Below are positions 54,612 through 64,000 of a stretch of DNA of 64,000 nt, one piece after another. Under the pieces are notes generated by a model. It worked only from the letters and a program-made list of their open reading frames with translations. It had not been told where the DNA came from and searched no databases. The stretch comes from an uncultured Verrucomicrobiota bacterium (GTDB taxonomy: Bacteria > Verrucomicrobiota > Verrucomicrobiia > Opitutales > Seribacteraceae): NCBI GenBank assembly GCA_902612125.1, contig CACMBV010000001.1, forward strand, positions 62,001-126,000, in the 5' to 3' direction. Positions within the stretch are counted from its first letter, which is position 1; the number at the start of each line of letters is the position of its first letter. The translations under genes and the position numbers were made by a program.

Positions 54612-55604
54612 ATGGATTCATTAACTCAGTTAACCTTTGGTGCTGCTTGCGGAGAAGCCATACTTGGTAAAAAGGTCGGAAAGAAGGCTCTTTTCTGGGG
54701 GGCAATTCTTGGAACTTTACCGGATCTTGATGTATTCATTCCCCTTGGCAGTCCGGTCGATGACTTTGTCTATCACCGTGGGTTTAGTCATTCTCTCTTT
54801 TTACTCGCAATCCTATCTCCACTGTTTGCGAAACTCATTACAGTCATCCATCAGGACACGAAACATTTGTATATCAAATGGGCGATCCTTTGCTTTGTTG
54901 TACTCGAGGGAAGCGTGCTTCTGGATCTGTTAACTATCTACGGGACCCAAATCTTTTGGCCTTTTGACACCACCCCGCATGCTATTCCCTCCTTGTTCAT
55001 TATTGATCCTCTCTTCACCCTTCCGATCCTGATCGGAGTGCTTGCCGCCCTGTTTTTTAAAAATCATCGTCTTAATAAAACCGGACTCAGTCTGAGCATC
55101 GCTTACCTTACTTGGGCACTAGGTGCCGGGATATTTGTTAAGAACAAGATGGAAAAGAAATTGGCAGAACAGGGTGTGACCTACTCTCAATTCATATCTT
55201 CGCCCGCTCCCTTTACCACTTTCCTCTGGCGAACGGTTGGGATTGAGCAAGACTATTATTTTGAAGCCTACTATTCTTTATTCGACGGCAATGCACCTCT
55301 GACTCTACATTCCTACCCCAGAAATTTGCACCTGATAAATGGTATCGAAGATCATGCCCCAATCGTGAAACTAAAGAAGTTCACCAAGGGCTATTTTGGG
55401 ATGTCTGATCAAAACAGATCCATTGCCGTGACTGACTTACGAATGGGATCCGAACCTGATTATGTTTTCCAATTTCGAGTCGCAGAGAATAAGAACAAGC
55501 AGAGTATTCCCACTGAGGCGGTCAGACTGGAGTCCATTCGAGACTGGAGCCAATTGCCCTGGCTATGGGAAAGAATTTGGGATCCCAGAGCCCGGCCTGG
55601 ATAA
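54612..55604 (+). CDS. YdjM-type membrane protein (LexA-binding hydrolase family)
   Basis: 330 residues from the ATG at 54612; a TTG seven codons upstream is open but unlikely. Conserved His/Asp residues of the predicted metal site are visible: the TFGAACGE start, GTLPDLDVF near 35-43 and YHRGFSHSLF near 54-63. Five or so membrane segments follow, and the C-terminal 120 residues are soluble. Family members are called metal-dependent hydrolases, but no clear substrate is established. No functional link to the neighbours is visible. Confidence 0.88.
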   Translation: MDSLTQLTFGAACGEAILGKKVGKKALFWGAILGTLPDLDVFIPLGSPVDDFVYHRGFSHSLFLLAILSPLFAKLITVIHQDTKHLYIKWAILCFVVLEGSVLLDLLTIYGTQIFWPFDTTPHAIPSLFIIDPLFTLPILIGVLAALFFKNHRLNKTGLSLSIAYLTWALGAGIFVKNKMEKKLAEQGVTYSQFISSPAPFTTFLWRTVGIEQDYYFEAYYSLFDGNAPLTLHSYPRNLHLINGIEDHAPIVKLKKFTKGYFGMSDQNRSIAVTDLRMGSEPDYVFQFRVAENKNKQSIPTEAVRLESIRDWSQLPWLWERIWDPRARPG

Positions 55605-55729
55605 AAGATTGGTGAAATTACCGATAGATATGAAAAAAACACACTTTTTTGAATCCAATATCCAAATACAGACGAAGTATTTTTGATATTACTTACTAGT
55701 CACTACATCTTCAACCCACATCAAAATAC

Positions 55730-56476
55730 ATGAAAAAAATAATATTCTCTATATTCTCTACGGTAATAACGGTATCCTTATTAATTGGTGCTTCCAAAAA
55801 AGACATTGTCGACACCGCAGTCGAAGCAGGTAGTTTTAAAACGCTTGTCACTGCCGTGAAAGCAGCCGGCTTAGTTGAGACTCTCAAGGGCGATGGACCT
55901 TTTACGGTTTTTGCTCCGACCGACAAAGCCTTTGCCAATTTATCAAAATGCACACTCGAATCTCTTCTCAAACCCGAGAATAAAGATAAGCTTGCTGGAA
56001 TTCTGACTTACCATGTTGTCGCCGGAAAAGTGAAGGCTCGTAAAGCCGCTAAACTTGACTCCGCGAAAACGGTGAACGGTGCTGAAATTACCTTCAAACC
56101 AAGCGACAAGGCATTGATGATCAACAACGCAAAAGTAGTAAAATCTGACATCAAAACCTCGAATGGAATAATCCATGTCATTGATGAGGTTTTAATTCCC
56201 GAATCCAAAGACATGGCAGGTGAGACCAACCAGATTATTAAACAAGCCCTTCATAAAGGCGTTCCTATGTTTAATTCCGGACAACATAGCAAAACAGCTT
56301 TTATTTATATGGATGCAGGTAATCAAATCTTGGATCAATGTCCTTCCTCAACATGCCCGGCACTTATGTCCTCGATCAAAACAGCAATGCAGAAAGCATC
56401 TTCCACAGGTTGCCCCACCTCCCAAGCCTGGATTATGAGAAATGCCTTCGATGAGGTTTTAGCATCTAAAAATTAA
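55730..56476 (+). CDS. Exported fasciclin-domain protein with extra C-terminal domain
   Basis: 248 residues with a signal peptide (about 1-20). Residues about 25-155 are one FAS1 domain with the H1 block [13 protein letters not shown] near 56-68 and the YHVVAGK block near 94-100. The last 85 residues are not FAS1. They contain [20 protein letters not shown] and three Cys residues (CPSSTCP and GCPT) and may form a small helical, disulfide-bearing domain I do not recognise. FAS1 proteins mediate adhesion. It is a single gene with its own terminator. Confidence 0.9.
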   Translation: MKKIIFSIFSTVITVSLLIGASKKDIVDTAVEAGSFKTLVTAVKAAGLVETLKGDGPFTVFAPTDKAFANLSKCTLESLLKPENKDKLAGILTYHVVAGKVKARKAAKLDSAKTVNGAEITFKPSDKALMINNAKVVKSDIKTSNGIIHVIDEVLIPESKDMAGETNQIIKQALHKGVPMFNSGQHSKTAFIYMDAGNQILDQCPSSTCPALMSSIKTAMQKASSTGCPTSQAWIMRNAFDEVLASKN

Positions 56477-56496
56477 TTTTATATTAATTTTTTTTG

Positions 56497-56532
56497 AAAG
56501 CGGGTTCCTCAAGGGGAAACCCGCTTTTTTTT
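56497..56532 (+). terminator. Intrinsic terminator of the fasciclin gene
   Basis: The arms AAAGCGGGTT (56497-56506) and AACCCGCTTT (56518-56527) pair around a short loop, and a run of eight T follows (56525-56532). It lies 20 bases after the stop. Confidence 0.92.
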
Positions 56533-56667
56533 CGCTAAACAGTCAAATGATATAGTTAATCATTTTACGCGAACCTAAGGGAAGTTTGTCTCCGAAAAGA
56601 TTATATTTTACATCGTCAACCTCCTAAGCCTTGTCAAATTGGTGAAGTAACGAAAATCTATTCTGAT

Positions 56668-57077
56668 TTGGCTAATCCAATCACGAGCGAAGGAACTACA
56701 GCAAGGGTATACGGACGACAAATTGCTCCCGAGTACATAGAAACGAGGCTTAAAAATCACACTGTATGGTTACACTTGATCAGTCCGATGGGCAAAACAA
56801 GTCAGTGTAACCTGGAAATGACAAGACCTTGGCCCTGAAATGTTTGGCTCAATTACTGGGTAGACCTGTTCTCGTCTGTGGAAGTGCCAACGACTATCTC
56901 AAAGATAACCAAGAGTTAGCTTCCTTCTTTTTACTGCCCGTACTGGTTTTACAAATTTTCAATATTCCCTACAGTCCGGTCATTCATTGGCATCCAGATC
57001 TATGGGCACATCGAAATAGCCCTACACGCCAGATTGCTCGAGAATGGTTAGGCAAGCGAACATCCGTTAAAAATTAA
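56668..57077 (+). pseudogene. Decayed LysR-type regulator fragment
   Basis: Two overlapping frames together resemble the effector domain of a LysR-type regulator. The first (56668-56838) reads PEYIETRLKNHTVWLH and then SPMGKTSQCNLE, which fits the family's 'SPEYL...LKNH...GKTSQW' region. The second (about 56829-57077) reads YLKDNQELASFFLLPVL and then HRNSPTRQIAREWL, which fits the family's 'YLVxDxLASGxLVxVLP' region and its C-terminal helix. A frame change between them and the lack of a helix-turn-helix region argue for a dead remnant. The rest of 56533-57138 shows nothing else. The family match is by eye and could be coincidental. Confidence 0.4.
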
Positions 57078-57138
57078 ATTCAGGTTGCAAGAATCACTTT
57101 GCTTTCGGATTCATTGTTTTTGAACATGGTAATTTGTT

Positions 57139-58512
57139 ATGAGTCTCTCGTTCAATCTATTTCTTATTACAAGCCTTTTGGTTAATGCACTCGTTTTTTC
57201 ACAAGAGAAAAGGCCCAATATCATTCTGATCATGGCGGATGATATGGGCTATGAAGCCTTGTCATCAAACGGCAGTGAATCCTGTAAGTCTCCCAACCTG
57301 GATAAATTAGCTGAACAGGGTGTGCGCTTCACCAACTGTTTTTCCAATCCAATATGCACGCCTTCGAGGGCCAAGATCATGACCGGGCAGTACAATGTCC
57401 GTAACTATGTCAAATTCGGCATGCTGGATCGTGGGCAGAGCACCTTTGCTCATCAACTCAAGGCGGCCGGTTATGCAACTGCGATCGCCGGCAAGTGGCA
57501 ATTGGGCAAGGAGAAGGACGCCCCTCAACACTTTGGTTTTGAGAAATCCTGTCTTTGGCAACATACCCGCAGCGGCCGTTCGAAAGAAGACGGCAAGACG
57601 ATCGATCGTCGCTTCGTCAACCCAATGCTCGAATTCAACGGCAAGGAAAAGGACTACACCAATGGAGAATACGGTCCCAAGGTATGCACCGATTTCATCT
57701 GTGAGTTTATTGAGGAGAACAAAAAGAAACCCTTCCTTGTCTATTTCCCAATGATTCTTACCCACTGCCCTTTTGATCCAACGCCCGACTCAAGTGACTG
57801 GGATCCAAAACGACTCGGGTCCACTTCTTACAAAGGTGACAAAAATGATCCGCAAAGACATTTCTCTGATATGGTTGCCTATGCGGACAAGATGGTTGGA
57901 CAGATCGTAAAGCAGCTCGATAAGTCAGGGGTTCGTGACAACACAGTCCTGATCTTCACCGGCGACAATGGAACCGACAAACCCATCGTAACACCTTGGA
58001 ACGGCAAGGAAGTCGTCGGAGGTAAAGGATCCATGAGTGACACCGGTACACGCGTGCCCTTAATTGTCAACTGGCCTGCTGGTATCAAAAAACCCGGTCG
58101 GATAACTGACGAACTTGTGGAGTTCACGGACATGATGCCCACCCTTTGTGAAATCTCCGGTGCCAGTCTGCCAAAGAATCACCCTGCCGATGGTGCAAGT
58201 ATCGTTCCCGTCCTTACCAACAAAAGGAATATTCGAAAAAAAGATTGGATCTACATCTGGTACAGGGACCAGGTCATGGTACGAAATAAAAAATATTCCC
58301 TTCTCGCCAAACAAAACGGAAGCAATGCAAGACTTACACGCTATAAAGGTCAGTTTGATAGTAAGGAATTGAATAACCAAAAGCTGACCAAAGCAGAAAA
58401 CACCATTAAAAAGGAATTTGAAGGAATCCTAGCTAAGATGGCTAAGACCCGGCTTTCGACTGTAAGCGAGGAAGGCAGAGAAATGGGACTAAAAAATAAA
58501 TCCAACCGATAA
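57139..58512 (+). CDS. Type I sulfatase, CTPSR site
   Basis: 457 residues with a signal peptide (about 1-21). Metal DD at 34-35, active site C73-T-P-S-R. The catalytic block reads GKWQLGKEK, with Gln in place of the usual His. The second metal block is TGDNGTDKP. The HFGFEKSCLWQHTRSGRS region near 133 is distinctive. The C-terminal 60 residues are rich in Lys and charged. It opens a four-gene run (three sulfatases and an agarase-like enzyme) with gaps of 8-18 bases, so an operon is very likely. Confidence 0.93.
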   Translation: MSLSFNLFLITSLLVNALVFSQEKRPNIILIMADDMGYEALSSNGSESCKSPNLDKLAEQGVRFTNCFSNPICTPSRAKIMTGQYNVRNYVKFGMLDRGQSTFAHQLKAAGYATAIAGKWQLGKEKDAPQHFGFEKSCLWQHTRSGRSKEDGKTIDRRFVNPMLEFNGKEKDYTNGEYGPKVCTDFICEFIEENKKKPFLVYFPMILTHCPFDPTPDSSDWDPKRLGSTSYKGDKNDPQRHFSDMVAYADKMVGQIVKQLDKSGVRDNTVLIFTGDNGTDKPIVTPWNGKEVVGGKGSMSDTGTRVPLIVNWPAGIKKPGRITDELVEFTDMMPTLCEISGASLPKNHPADGASIVPVLTNKRNIRKKDWIYIWYRDQVMVRNKKYSLLAKQNGSNARLTRYKGQFDSKELNNQKLTKAENTIKKEFEGILAKMAKTRLSTVSEEGREMGLKNKSNR

Positions 58513-58530
58513 GACTTACCATTTCGCTCA

Positions 58531-60045
58531 GTGAAATTACTTTCATTTTTTCTCTCTCTCTTCTTTGCTACATCACCAGTCTGGTCAAAACCTGACCACA
58601 CCCGTCCCAACTTTATCCTTATTGTGGTGGATGACATGGGCTACTCTGACCTTGGTTGCTTTGGTGGCGAAGTCAAAACCCCAAACATTGACAGGCTGGC
58701 AAAAAATGGACTGAGGTTTACTCAGTTTTACAACACCGCCAAGTGCCACACCACCCGGGCGGAGCTTCTCACCGGCAACTACGCGTACTCGATTGGGGAC
58801 AATCATATGGAGCATGGTGCCACTTTTGGTGAGATGCTACGACCCATCGGTTATCGAACCCTGATCTCAGGCAAGTGGCATCAGGTGCCTCTGCCCACGA
58901 CCCGCGGCTTCGACCGCTACTACGGGCTGGCGGATGGTTGCAGTAACTTCTTCAACCCTGGGCTCAAGGCCCGCCCCGGCGAGGGACCTCCGGGCAGAAA
59001 AGGCAAGACCCGCGTCCGCCGCTGGGCGATCGAGGACAAGGTGATCATGGGCTACACCAGTCCGGACAAGAAATTCTATCACACCGATGCCTTCACCAGT
59101 TACGCCATTGACCGTCTCGAAGAGTACAAGGGGGAGGACAAGCCCTTCGTCCTTTACCTTCCCTATACTGCACCTCACTACCCTCTCCATGCCTGGCCTG
59201 AGGACATCGCGAAGTACCGAGGCAAATACAAGATCGGTTGGGATAAGATTCGTGAGCAACGTTTCAAACGGATGAATGAGATGGGAATCATCGGCCCGAA
59301 GCACAAACTCACCCAGCGGGCCTCCAAAGCATGGGATGACTTAACCGATGAGCAAAAAGATGCCGAGGATCTCAAGATGGCGGTCTATGCCGCCATGATC
59401 GACCGGGTAGACCAGAACCTCGGTCGTCTCTTCGCCAAGGTCAAGGAACTGGGCGAGTGGGACAATACCCTCATTATGTTCCTGACCGACAACGGGGCCT
59501 GCCCTGAACAACCCAACACCACCCCGGATATTCCACCCGGTCCCGTGGAGAGCTATCGTACCGTTTCCGTAGGCTGGGCGAATGCAAGCAATACTCCCTA
59601 CCGCAAATTCAAATCGACCGACTACGAAGGAGGCATTCGTACTCCTTTTATCGCACATTGGCCGGGTGTAATCGAACCTGGCATGACCAATCAGGTTGGC
59701 CATATCATCGATGTGTCTGCAACCTTTCGGGATATTACCGGAGCGAAATACCCCAGGAAGATTCTTGGCAATAAGACCAAACCCCCTCTTGGCAAGTCTC
59801 TGCTTCCGATCTTTCAGGGCAAAGAACGTGAACCTCACAAAGAAATCTTTTGGCGTTTCAATCGTGCAAATGCCGTTCGTCAGGGAGATTTGAAAGTTGT
59901 TCGTGCTGGAAAAGTGTGGGAACTTTATGACCTGAAGGCTGATCCTACTGAAGTAAATAACCTGGCTGAACAGATGCCGGAAAAAACCGTCGAGCTTGCC
60001 AAGATGTGGGAAGACTGGAACGAAGAGTGTAAAAAAAGACCCTAA
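58531..60045 (+). CDS. Type I sulfatase, CHTTR site
   Basis: 504 residues from a GTG start; the signal peptide covers about 1-19. Metal DD at 34-35. The active site is C72-H-T-T-R, where Thr replaces the classical Pro. This CHTTR form is common in arylsulfatase-A-like enzymes of this phylum group. The catalytic block is GKWHQVPLP. The second metal block is TDNGACPE. The [24 protein letters not shown] region near 350 is typical of the same group. The gap to the previous gene is 18 bases and to the next is 8. Confidence 0.94.
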   Translation: MKLLSFFLSLFFATSPVWSKPDHTRPNFILIVVDDMGYSDLGCFGGEVKTPNIDRLAKNGLRFTQFYNTAKCHTTRAELLTGNYAYSIGDNHMEHGATFGEMLRPIGYRTLISGKWHQVPLPTTRGFDRYYGLADGCSNFFNPGLKARPGEGPPGRKGKTRVRRWAIEDKVIMGYTSPDKKFYHTDAFTSYAIDRLEEYKGEDKPFVLYLPYTAPHYPLHAWPEDIAKYRGKYKIGWDKIREQRFKRMNEMGIIGPKHKLTQRASKAWDDLTDEQKDAEDLKMAVYAAMIDRVDQNLGRLFAKVKELGEWDNTLIMFLTDNGACPEQPNTTPDIPPGPVESYRTVSVGWANASNTPYRKFKSTDYEGGIRTPFIAHWPGVIEPGMTNQVGHIIDVSATFRDITGAKYPRKILGNKTKPPLGKSLLPIFQGKEREPHKEIFWRFNRANAVRQGDLKVVRAGKVWELYDLKADPTEVNNLAEQMPEKTVELAKMWEDWNEECKKRP

Positions 60046-60053
60046 ATCAAAAT

Positions 60054-61544
60054 ATGAGAATTCTATTCTTCATCACTCTACAGTTAATCTCTTTGTCATT
60101 TTTCTCTGCGGCTGAGAGGCCAAATATTGTAATTCTTTATGCTGATGACATGGGAGTCGCTGATGTTTCCTACGGCGATCCGGGAGCAAAGATCCAAACA
60201 CCCCACCTCGACCAATTGGCATCCCAGGGAATGACCTTCACCGATGGACACAGCTCTTCTGGTATCTGCACACCCAGCCGATTCGCCCTCCTGACCGGGC
60301 AACACCACTGGCGCCGGTTTCACGGCATCGTGGGTGCCTTTGGCGGGACGGTCTTCGAGCCCGAGGACTTCACCATCGCCAAGATGTTCAAGCGAAAGGG
60401 CTACCGCACGGGTTGTTTTGGGAAGTGGCACCTAGGTTGGGACTTTGATGCGATTCGTAAACCGGGCACCAAAAAAGGAGATCCACATGCCGAGTCCTAT
60501 GACTGGACCAAGCCATTTCCGGACGGTCCGCTTGATCAGGGTTTTGATTATTATTTCGGGGACGGCACAATCAACTTCCCTCCCTACTGTTGGATCGAAG
60601 GGGACCGCTTCGTTACCATTCCAACCAAGCCAGTAATCAAGTCCAGGCCCCTCGCGGGGGGCGGCAGCTTCCGGCCGGGACCGATGGCCGAAAGCTGGAA
60701 CCCCTACAACATCCTGCCCACCATCACCCAAAAGACGGTTGAATGGATTTCGAAGCAGAAAAAGGATCAACCTTTTTTTGCCTATCTTGCTTTCAATTCT
60801 CCGCACTACCCGATCGTTCCCAATAAGCCTTATCACGGAAAATCGAAAGCCGGTTACTACGGGGACTTCGTTATCGAGACCGACGCCATGGTGGGCATGG
60901 TGATGAACGCCTTGAAAAAACAGGGCTTCGCCGACAACACCTTGGTCGTCTTCTCCGCCGACAATGGACCCGAGACCCATGCGTTCGAAAGACTGGAAGA
61001 ATTCAAACAATGGAGCTCGGGCAAGTATCGTGGCGTCAAGCGCGATGTCTACGAGGGAGGACATCGTGTGCCCTTCATCGTCAAATGGCCCGGCAAAATC
61101 AAGCCGGGCTCGGTTTGCGACGAGGTGGTGAGCCAGGTCGACCTGGCGGCGAGCTTTGCCAAGATCATTGGATACCACCTCGGGAAGAAGGAGGCCATAG
61201 ACAGCTACAACCTACTACCTGTGCTGGAAGGAAAGAAATATTCGAAACCTCTGCGAGTTGCCACGGTGCAAAACACTTCTCCGAAAAAGTTCGCTCTGCG
61301 ACAAGGAGACTGGGTATTGATTGATGCCCCTTCTGGAGCTGCTAAAAAAGAAAACTCAGCCTACCTGAACCATTTTGATTTGGATCCTTACGGACAAGGT
61401 CATGAAGGTCTGTTATTCAACCTGAAGAAAGATCCGCGTCAGTCTAACAATCTCTATGCCAAGTTCCCTGATCGGGTTATAAAAATGAGGTCTTTACTCA
61501 AGGAATATTTATCAGGCAAGCCCTGTTCTCCAAGACAGGGTTAA
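60054..61544 (+). CDS. Type I sulfatase, CTPSR site, paralogue of 45944-47473
   Basis: 496 residues with a signal peptide (about 1-20). Active site C72-T-P-S-R, catalytic block [10 protein letters not shown], second metal block SADNGPETH. It shares the [27 protein letters not shown] and [10 protein letters not shown] blocks with the leftward sulfatase 12.6 kb away, but has a Gly-rich loop ([12 protein letters not shown]) where that one has [10 protein letters not shown]. Its central part looks more GC-rich than the following agarase-like gene. Third gene of the right-hand operon. Confidence 0.94.
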   Translation: MRILFFITLQLISLSFFSAAERPNIVILYADDMGVADVSYGDPGAKIQTPHLDQLASQGMTFTDGHSSSGICTPSRFALLTGQHHWRRFHGIVGAFGGTVFEPEDFTIAKMFKRKGYRTGCFGKWHLGWDFDAIRKPGTKKGDPHAESYDWTKPFPDGPLDQGFDYYFGDGTINFPPYCWIEGDRFVTIPTKPVIKSRPLAGGGSFRPGPMAESWNPYNILPTITQKTVEWISKQKKDQPFFAYLAFNSPHYPIVPNKPYHGKSKAGYYGDFVIETDAMVGMVMNALKKQGFADNTLVVFSADNGPETHAFERLEEFKQWSSGKYRGVKRDVYEGGHRVPFIVKWPGKIKPGSVCDEVVSQVDLAASFAKIIGYHLGKKEAIDSYNLLPVLEGKKYSKPLRVATVQNTSPKKFALRQGDWVLIDAPSGAAKKENSAYLNHFDLDPYGQGHEGLLFNLKKDPRQSNNLYAKFPDRVIKMRSLLKEYLSGKPCSPRQG

Positions 61545-61557
61545 TTCGGATAGCAAA

Positions 61558-62688
61558 ATGAAGGCTTTTTATCGACTTTTAATATTTCTTTTTTGGTTTC
61601 AATTTCTCTCTGCAGAAAAACAAGTGGGATTTAAGATCGAGAAAATACAGGGTAAGCACTGGTTAATAAAACCAAATGGGCAACCCTTATTTGCTCATGG
61701 AATCACTCATGCTAGCAACCAATACGCCAAACTAAATTACCAAAATTTTTCACAAGCCTGTAAGAGTATTGGTTTTAATGCTTACGGATATGGATGCCCG
61801 GAACCATTACGGCGGGATATGCCATTCATTGAAAGTTGGAATCACCTTGTACCTATATCATATTATCGTGGGAAAAACGGGGTGCAATTTCTTGATGTTT
61901 TCGATCCCAAGGTTCAGAAGAAACTCGAAATCGGGGTTATGGCAAAATGTTTAAGCAGCCGAGACAACCCAAATACCATCGGCTATTGCTGGACGGACCT
62001 AGGTTCATGGCCCCTGGAAAATCCATCTGGTAAGAACTGGGTTGAGTTTATTCGCCAACTTCCTCAAGATACTCCTGGCCAAAAAGCCTATCAAAAATTT
62101 CTCAAAACTTGGAAAGGAAGCTCAAAAAAGCATCGTGATCTGGGCTTCCTTCGGTTAATAGCCAGGGAATATTTCAAAGTAATTGGCAATACCCAACGTA
62201 AATTTGCTCCTAATCATTTAGTCTTTGGAGAACGTTTTGGTATTAATTCACTTAATATTTACGAAACAGTGGTCGTAGAAGTTGTTGAGGAAATGCTCCC
62301 CTATGTGGATGCAATTGCCGTGCAACCTCCTTTTCATTCAAAATTTCCTAAAGAAGATTTCGACAAGATTTATAAACTTACTCAAAAACCTATTATGATT
62401 TGTGACTTCGCCATTCGATTCAAAGACGGAGATAAGGACATCCGCGGTTGGAAGCCAGAGAGTGATTCAATTGCAGCAGGTAAGGCATACTCTCAATACA
62501 TCAAAGATGCGTTCAAAACAAAATATGTGATCGGTTCTTTTTGGTGCAACCCAGTCGACACGAAGGTAGGTTTTGGAAAGCAAGGAGTAAAACAAGGGTT
62601 TTTTAATTATGATCTAAGTCCTCGAATCGGACTTTACGAGTCCGTAAAAGTACTGAATCAATTCATTCTCACACAAACTCCGAATTAA
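61558..62688 (+). CDS. Exported agarase-like glycoside hydrolase
   Basis: 376 residues with a signal peptide (about 1-19). The sequence fits a TIM-barrel enzyme of the type annotated 'agarase' in planctomycetes. It opens with LIKPNGQPLFAHGITH near 36-51, then GFNAYGYG near 72, the DVFDP and DNPNTIGYCWTD strands near 118-146, FGERFG near 222 (candidate catalytic Glu), and KPIMICDFAIRF near 278. Galactan (agar, porphyran, carrageenan) is the usual association, but activity is rarely tested in this subgroup. It ends the run of three sulfatases and is the only backbone-cutting enzyme there, so it hints at a sulfated-galactan-like target. Confidence 0.7.
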   Translation: MKAFYRLLIFLFWFQFLSAEKQVGFKIEKIQGKHWLIKPNGQPLFAHGITHASNQYAKLNYQNFSQACKSIGFNAYGYGCPEPLRRDMPFIESWNHLVPISYYRGKNGVQFLDVFDPKVQKKLEIGVMAKCLSSRDNPNTIGYCWTDLGSWPLENPSGKNWVEFIRQLPQDTPGQKAYQKFLKTWKGSSKKHRDLGFLRLIAREYFKVIGNTQRKFAPNHLVFGERFGINSLNIYETVVVEVVEEMLPYVDAIAVQPPFHSKFPKEDFDKIYKLTQKPIMICDFAIRFKDGDKDIRGWKPESDSIAAGKAYSQYIKDAFKTKYVIGSFWCNPVDTKVGFGKQGVKQGFFNYDLSPRIGLYESVKVLNQFILTQTPN

Positions 62689-62754
62689 ATAATTTTATCA
62701 AACTGGTTTTCAGGAGCAAATAAGGATTAATCTTACAGATACCTATATTTACTT

Positions 62755-64000
62755 ATGCAACTTCTTTTGAAAATTCTATTTTTCACAATCCCCTTGATTC
62801 TGACACAAACCATTTTATTGGGTAAGGACCGCATCTCCGAGATGCCCAACCTGATTATTCTGCTGGCTGACGATTTGGGCTATGGAGAACTTGGATGCCA
62901 GGGAAATAATGATATCCCCACACCTAATATAGACGGAATCGCCAAAAAAGGGGTCCGCTTCACTCAAGGCTATGTGACTGCACCCAACTGCAGTCCCTCC
63001 CGAGCCGGTCTAATAACTGGAAAATACGGCACCCGGTTCGGGCATGAGTTCAACCCAACCGGAGCCAAGAACGAGCAGCCGGGCTACGGTCTCCCCCTTT
63101 CTGAAAAGACCCTGGCTGGTTCTCTCTCGATGGCCGGATATGTAAACGGATTGATTGGCAAGTGGCACCTGGGAGGAACCGCAGCATACCATCCGTTTCG
63201 TAGAGGGTTTGATGAATTTTTCGGATTTACTCATGAGGGCCATTACTTTTTGCCCGAACCGTGGGAAGGAACTACTACTTGGTTACGAAGAAAAGTCCTG
63301 CCGGGTGGTGGCAAAGGAGTAAGATCATTTGGTAAAGTAATTTATTCGACTCACTTGGGAAATGAACCTGATTACGACGCCAACAACCCAATTGTTAGGG
63401 GAAGCCAGCCCGTCCACGAAGCAGAGTATTTTACCGATGCCATTACCCGCGAGTCCGTCGATTTCATCGACCGGCATGCCGACAAACCTTTCTTTTTATT
63501 AGTTTCGTACAACGCGGTTCACAGCCCCCTGCAGGCTACGGACAAGTACATGAAAAAGTTCAAGCACATCAAAGATATACAGCGACGAATCTTCGCTGCC
63601 ATGCTTTCAAACCTCGATGATAGTGTAGGCGACATTTTGAAAAAGCTGGAAAAAGAAAACCTGGAAAAGGATACCTTGGTGTTCTTCCTTAGCGATAACG
63701 GTGGCCCTACCAAAGAATTGACGAGCAGCAACCTACCATTACGCGGCGGAAAGGGACAAATGTATGAGGGTGGTATCCGTGTACCCTTCCTTTTCCAATG
63801 GCCTGGAAAAGTGCCAGCCGGGACAGCTTTTGATCGTCCCGTTCTCAGCACGGATATCTTCGCAACCATCCATGCAGCCGCCGGAGCTCCCAGACCTAAA
63901 GGAAAATACATCGAGTCCTATGATCTGCTTCCCTACCTCACGGGGAAATATAAAGAAGATCCCCATGAATGGCTTTATTGGAGACAAGGTCATGAGGCGG
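62755..64000 (+). CDS. Type I sulfatase, CSPSR site, cut by the window end
   Basis: 415 codons are visible from the ATG at 62755 and the frame is still open at base 64000. A signal peptide covers about 1-22. Metal DD at 39-40, active site C79-S-P-S-R, catalytic block GKWHLGGTA, second metal block SDNGGPTKE. The GKYGTRFGHEFNPTG stretch after the active site marks a common planctomycete-verrucomicrobial arylsulfatase group. What is missing is only the C-terminal subdomain, perhaps 60-100 residues. It follows the agarase-like gene by 66 bases in the same direction. Confidence 0.93.
   Translation, partial: MQLLLKILFFTIPLILTQTILLGKDRISEMPNLIILLADDLGYGELGCQGNNDIPTPNIDGIAKKGVRFTQGYVTAPNCSPSRAGLITGKYGTRFGHEFNPTGAKNEQPGYGLPLSEKTLAGSLSMAGYVNGLIGKWHLGGTAAYHPFRRGFDEFFGFTHEGHYFLPEPWEGTTTWLRRKVLPGGGKGVRSFGKVIYSTHLGNEPDYDANNPIVRGSQPVHEAEYFTDAITRESVDFIDRHADKPFFLLVSYNAVHSPLQATDKYMKKFKHIKDIQRRIFAAMLSNLDDSVGDILKKLEKENLEKDTLVFFLSDNGGPTKELTSSNLPLRGGKGQMYEGGIRVPFLFQWPGKVPAGTAFDRPVLSTDIFATIHAAAGAPRPKGKYIESYDLLPYLTGKYKEDPHEWLYWRQGHEA

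Noticed and set aside
60432-61178. A 248-codon antisense open frame
   Set aside because: It is contained in the sulfatase at 60054-61544. The long frame reflects the higher GC of that part, not a gene.

Overview
The window reads as a chromosomal segment of a heterotrophic bacterium of the Planctomycetota-Verrucomicrobiota group. A verrucomicrobial (Opitutae/Puniceicoccales-like) host is my best guess, inferred from protein families and not from any marker gene. Supporting signs are an adjacent DUF1501 and DUF1549/DUF1553 pair, 'membrane-bound dehydrogenase' beta-propellers joined or adjacent to azurin-type copper domains, a DUF6868 protein, a Tat-exported Gfo/Idh/MocA oxidoreductase, and twelve type I sulfatase genes (thirteen catalytic domains). 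Such sulfatase sets are typical of marine or mucin/algal-glycan degraders. No rRNA, tRNA, CRISPR array, transposase or phage gene was seen.

Left part (1-13.2 kb, all + strand): a gene cut by the window edge, a decayed DUF1501 relic, a secreted GH144-type glucanase, a two-gene quinol:acceptor oxidoreductase (Rieske protein plus a single-chain cytochrome b6/subunit IV/diheme c fusion), a secreted jelly-roll-like protein, a compact cupin-pdxA-MFS operon, a CBM9/DUF5916 outer-membrane protein and a CPA2 cation/proton antiporter.

Middle (13.2-28.0 kb, - strand): DUF6868 protein, PQQ-like propeller, two sulfatases, a HAD phosphatase, the DUF1501 and DUF1549/1553 pair, a 1502-residue five-module protein (ThuA, discoidin-like, SGNH-like, propeller, azurin) and another sulfatase.

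Centre (28.2-38.5 kb, + strand): one 10.3 kb gene for a 3429-residue exported protein with two complete subtilisin domains, six RCC1 repeats, many Ig-like anchor modules and an aromatic C-terminal domain. It is followed by a strong terminator and a converging pair of genes (propeller; azurin-PA14) that look like a split version of the end of the 1502-residue protein.

Right part (41.8-64 kb, mostly + strand): a metzincin-like protease, an oxidoreductase, nine sulfatase genes (one a tandem two-domain fusion), a second HAD hydrolase, a YdjM-type membrane protein, a fasciclin protein, a decayed LysR-type fragment and an agarase-like glycoside hydrolase.

Read together, the genes suggest extracytoplasmic desulfation and breakdown of a complex sulfated glycan. 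Propeller proteins may oxidise products and pass electrons to copper domains, and large exported proteases may work at the surface. The substrate cannot be read from the sequence, and no sulfatase maturase lies in the window.
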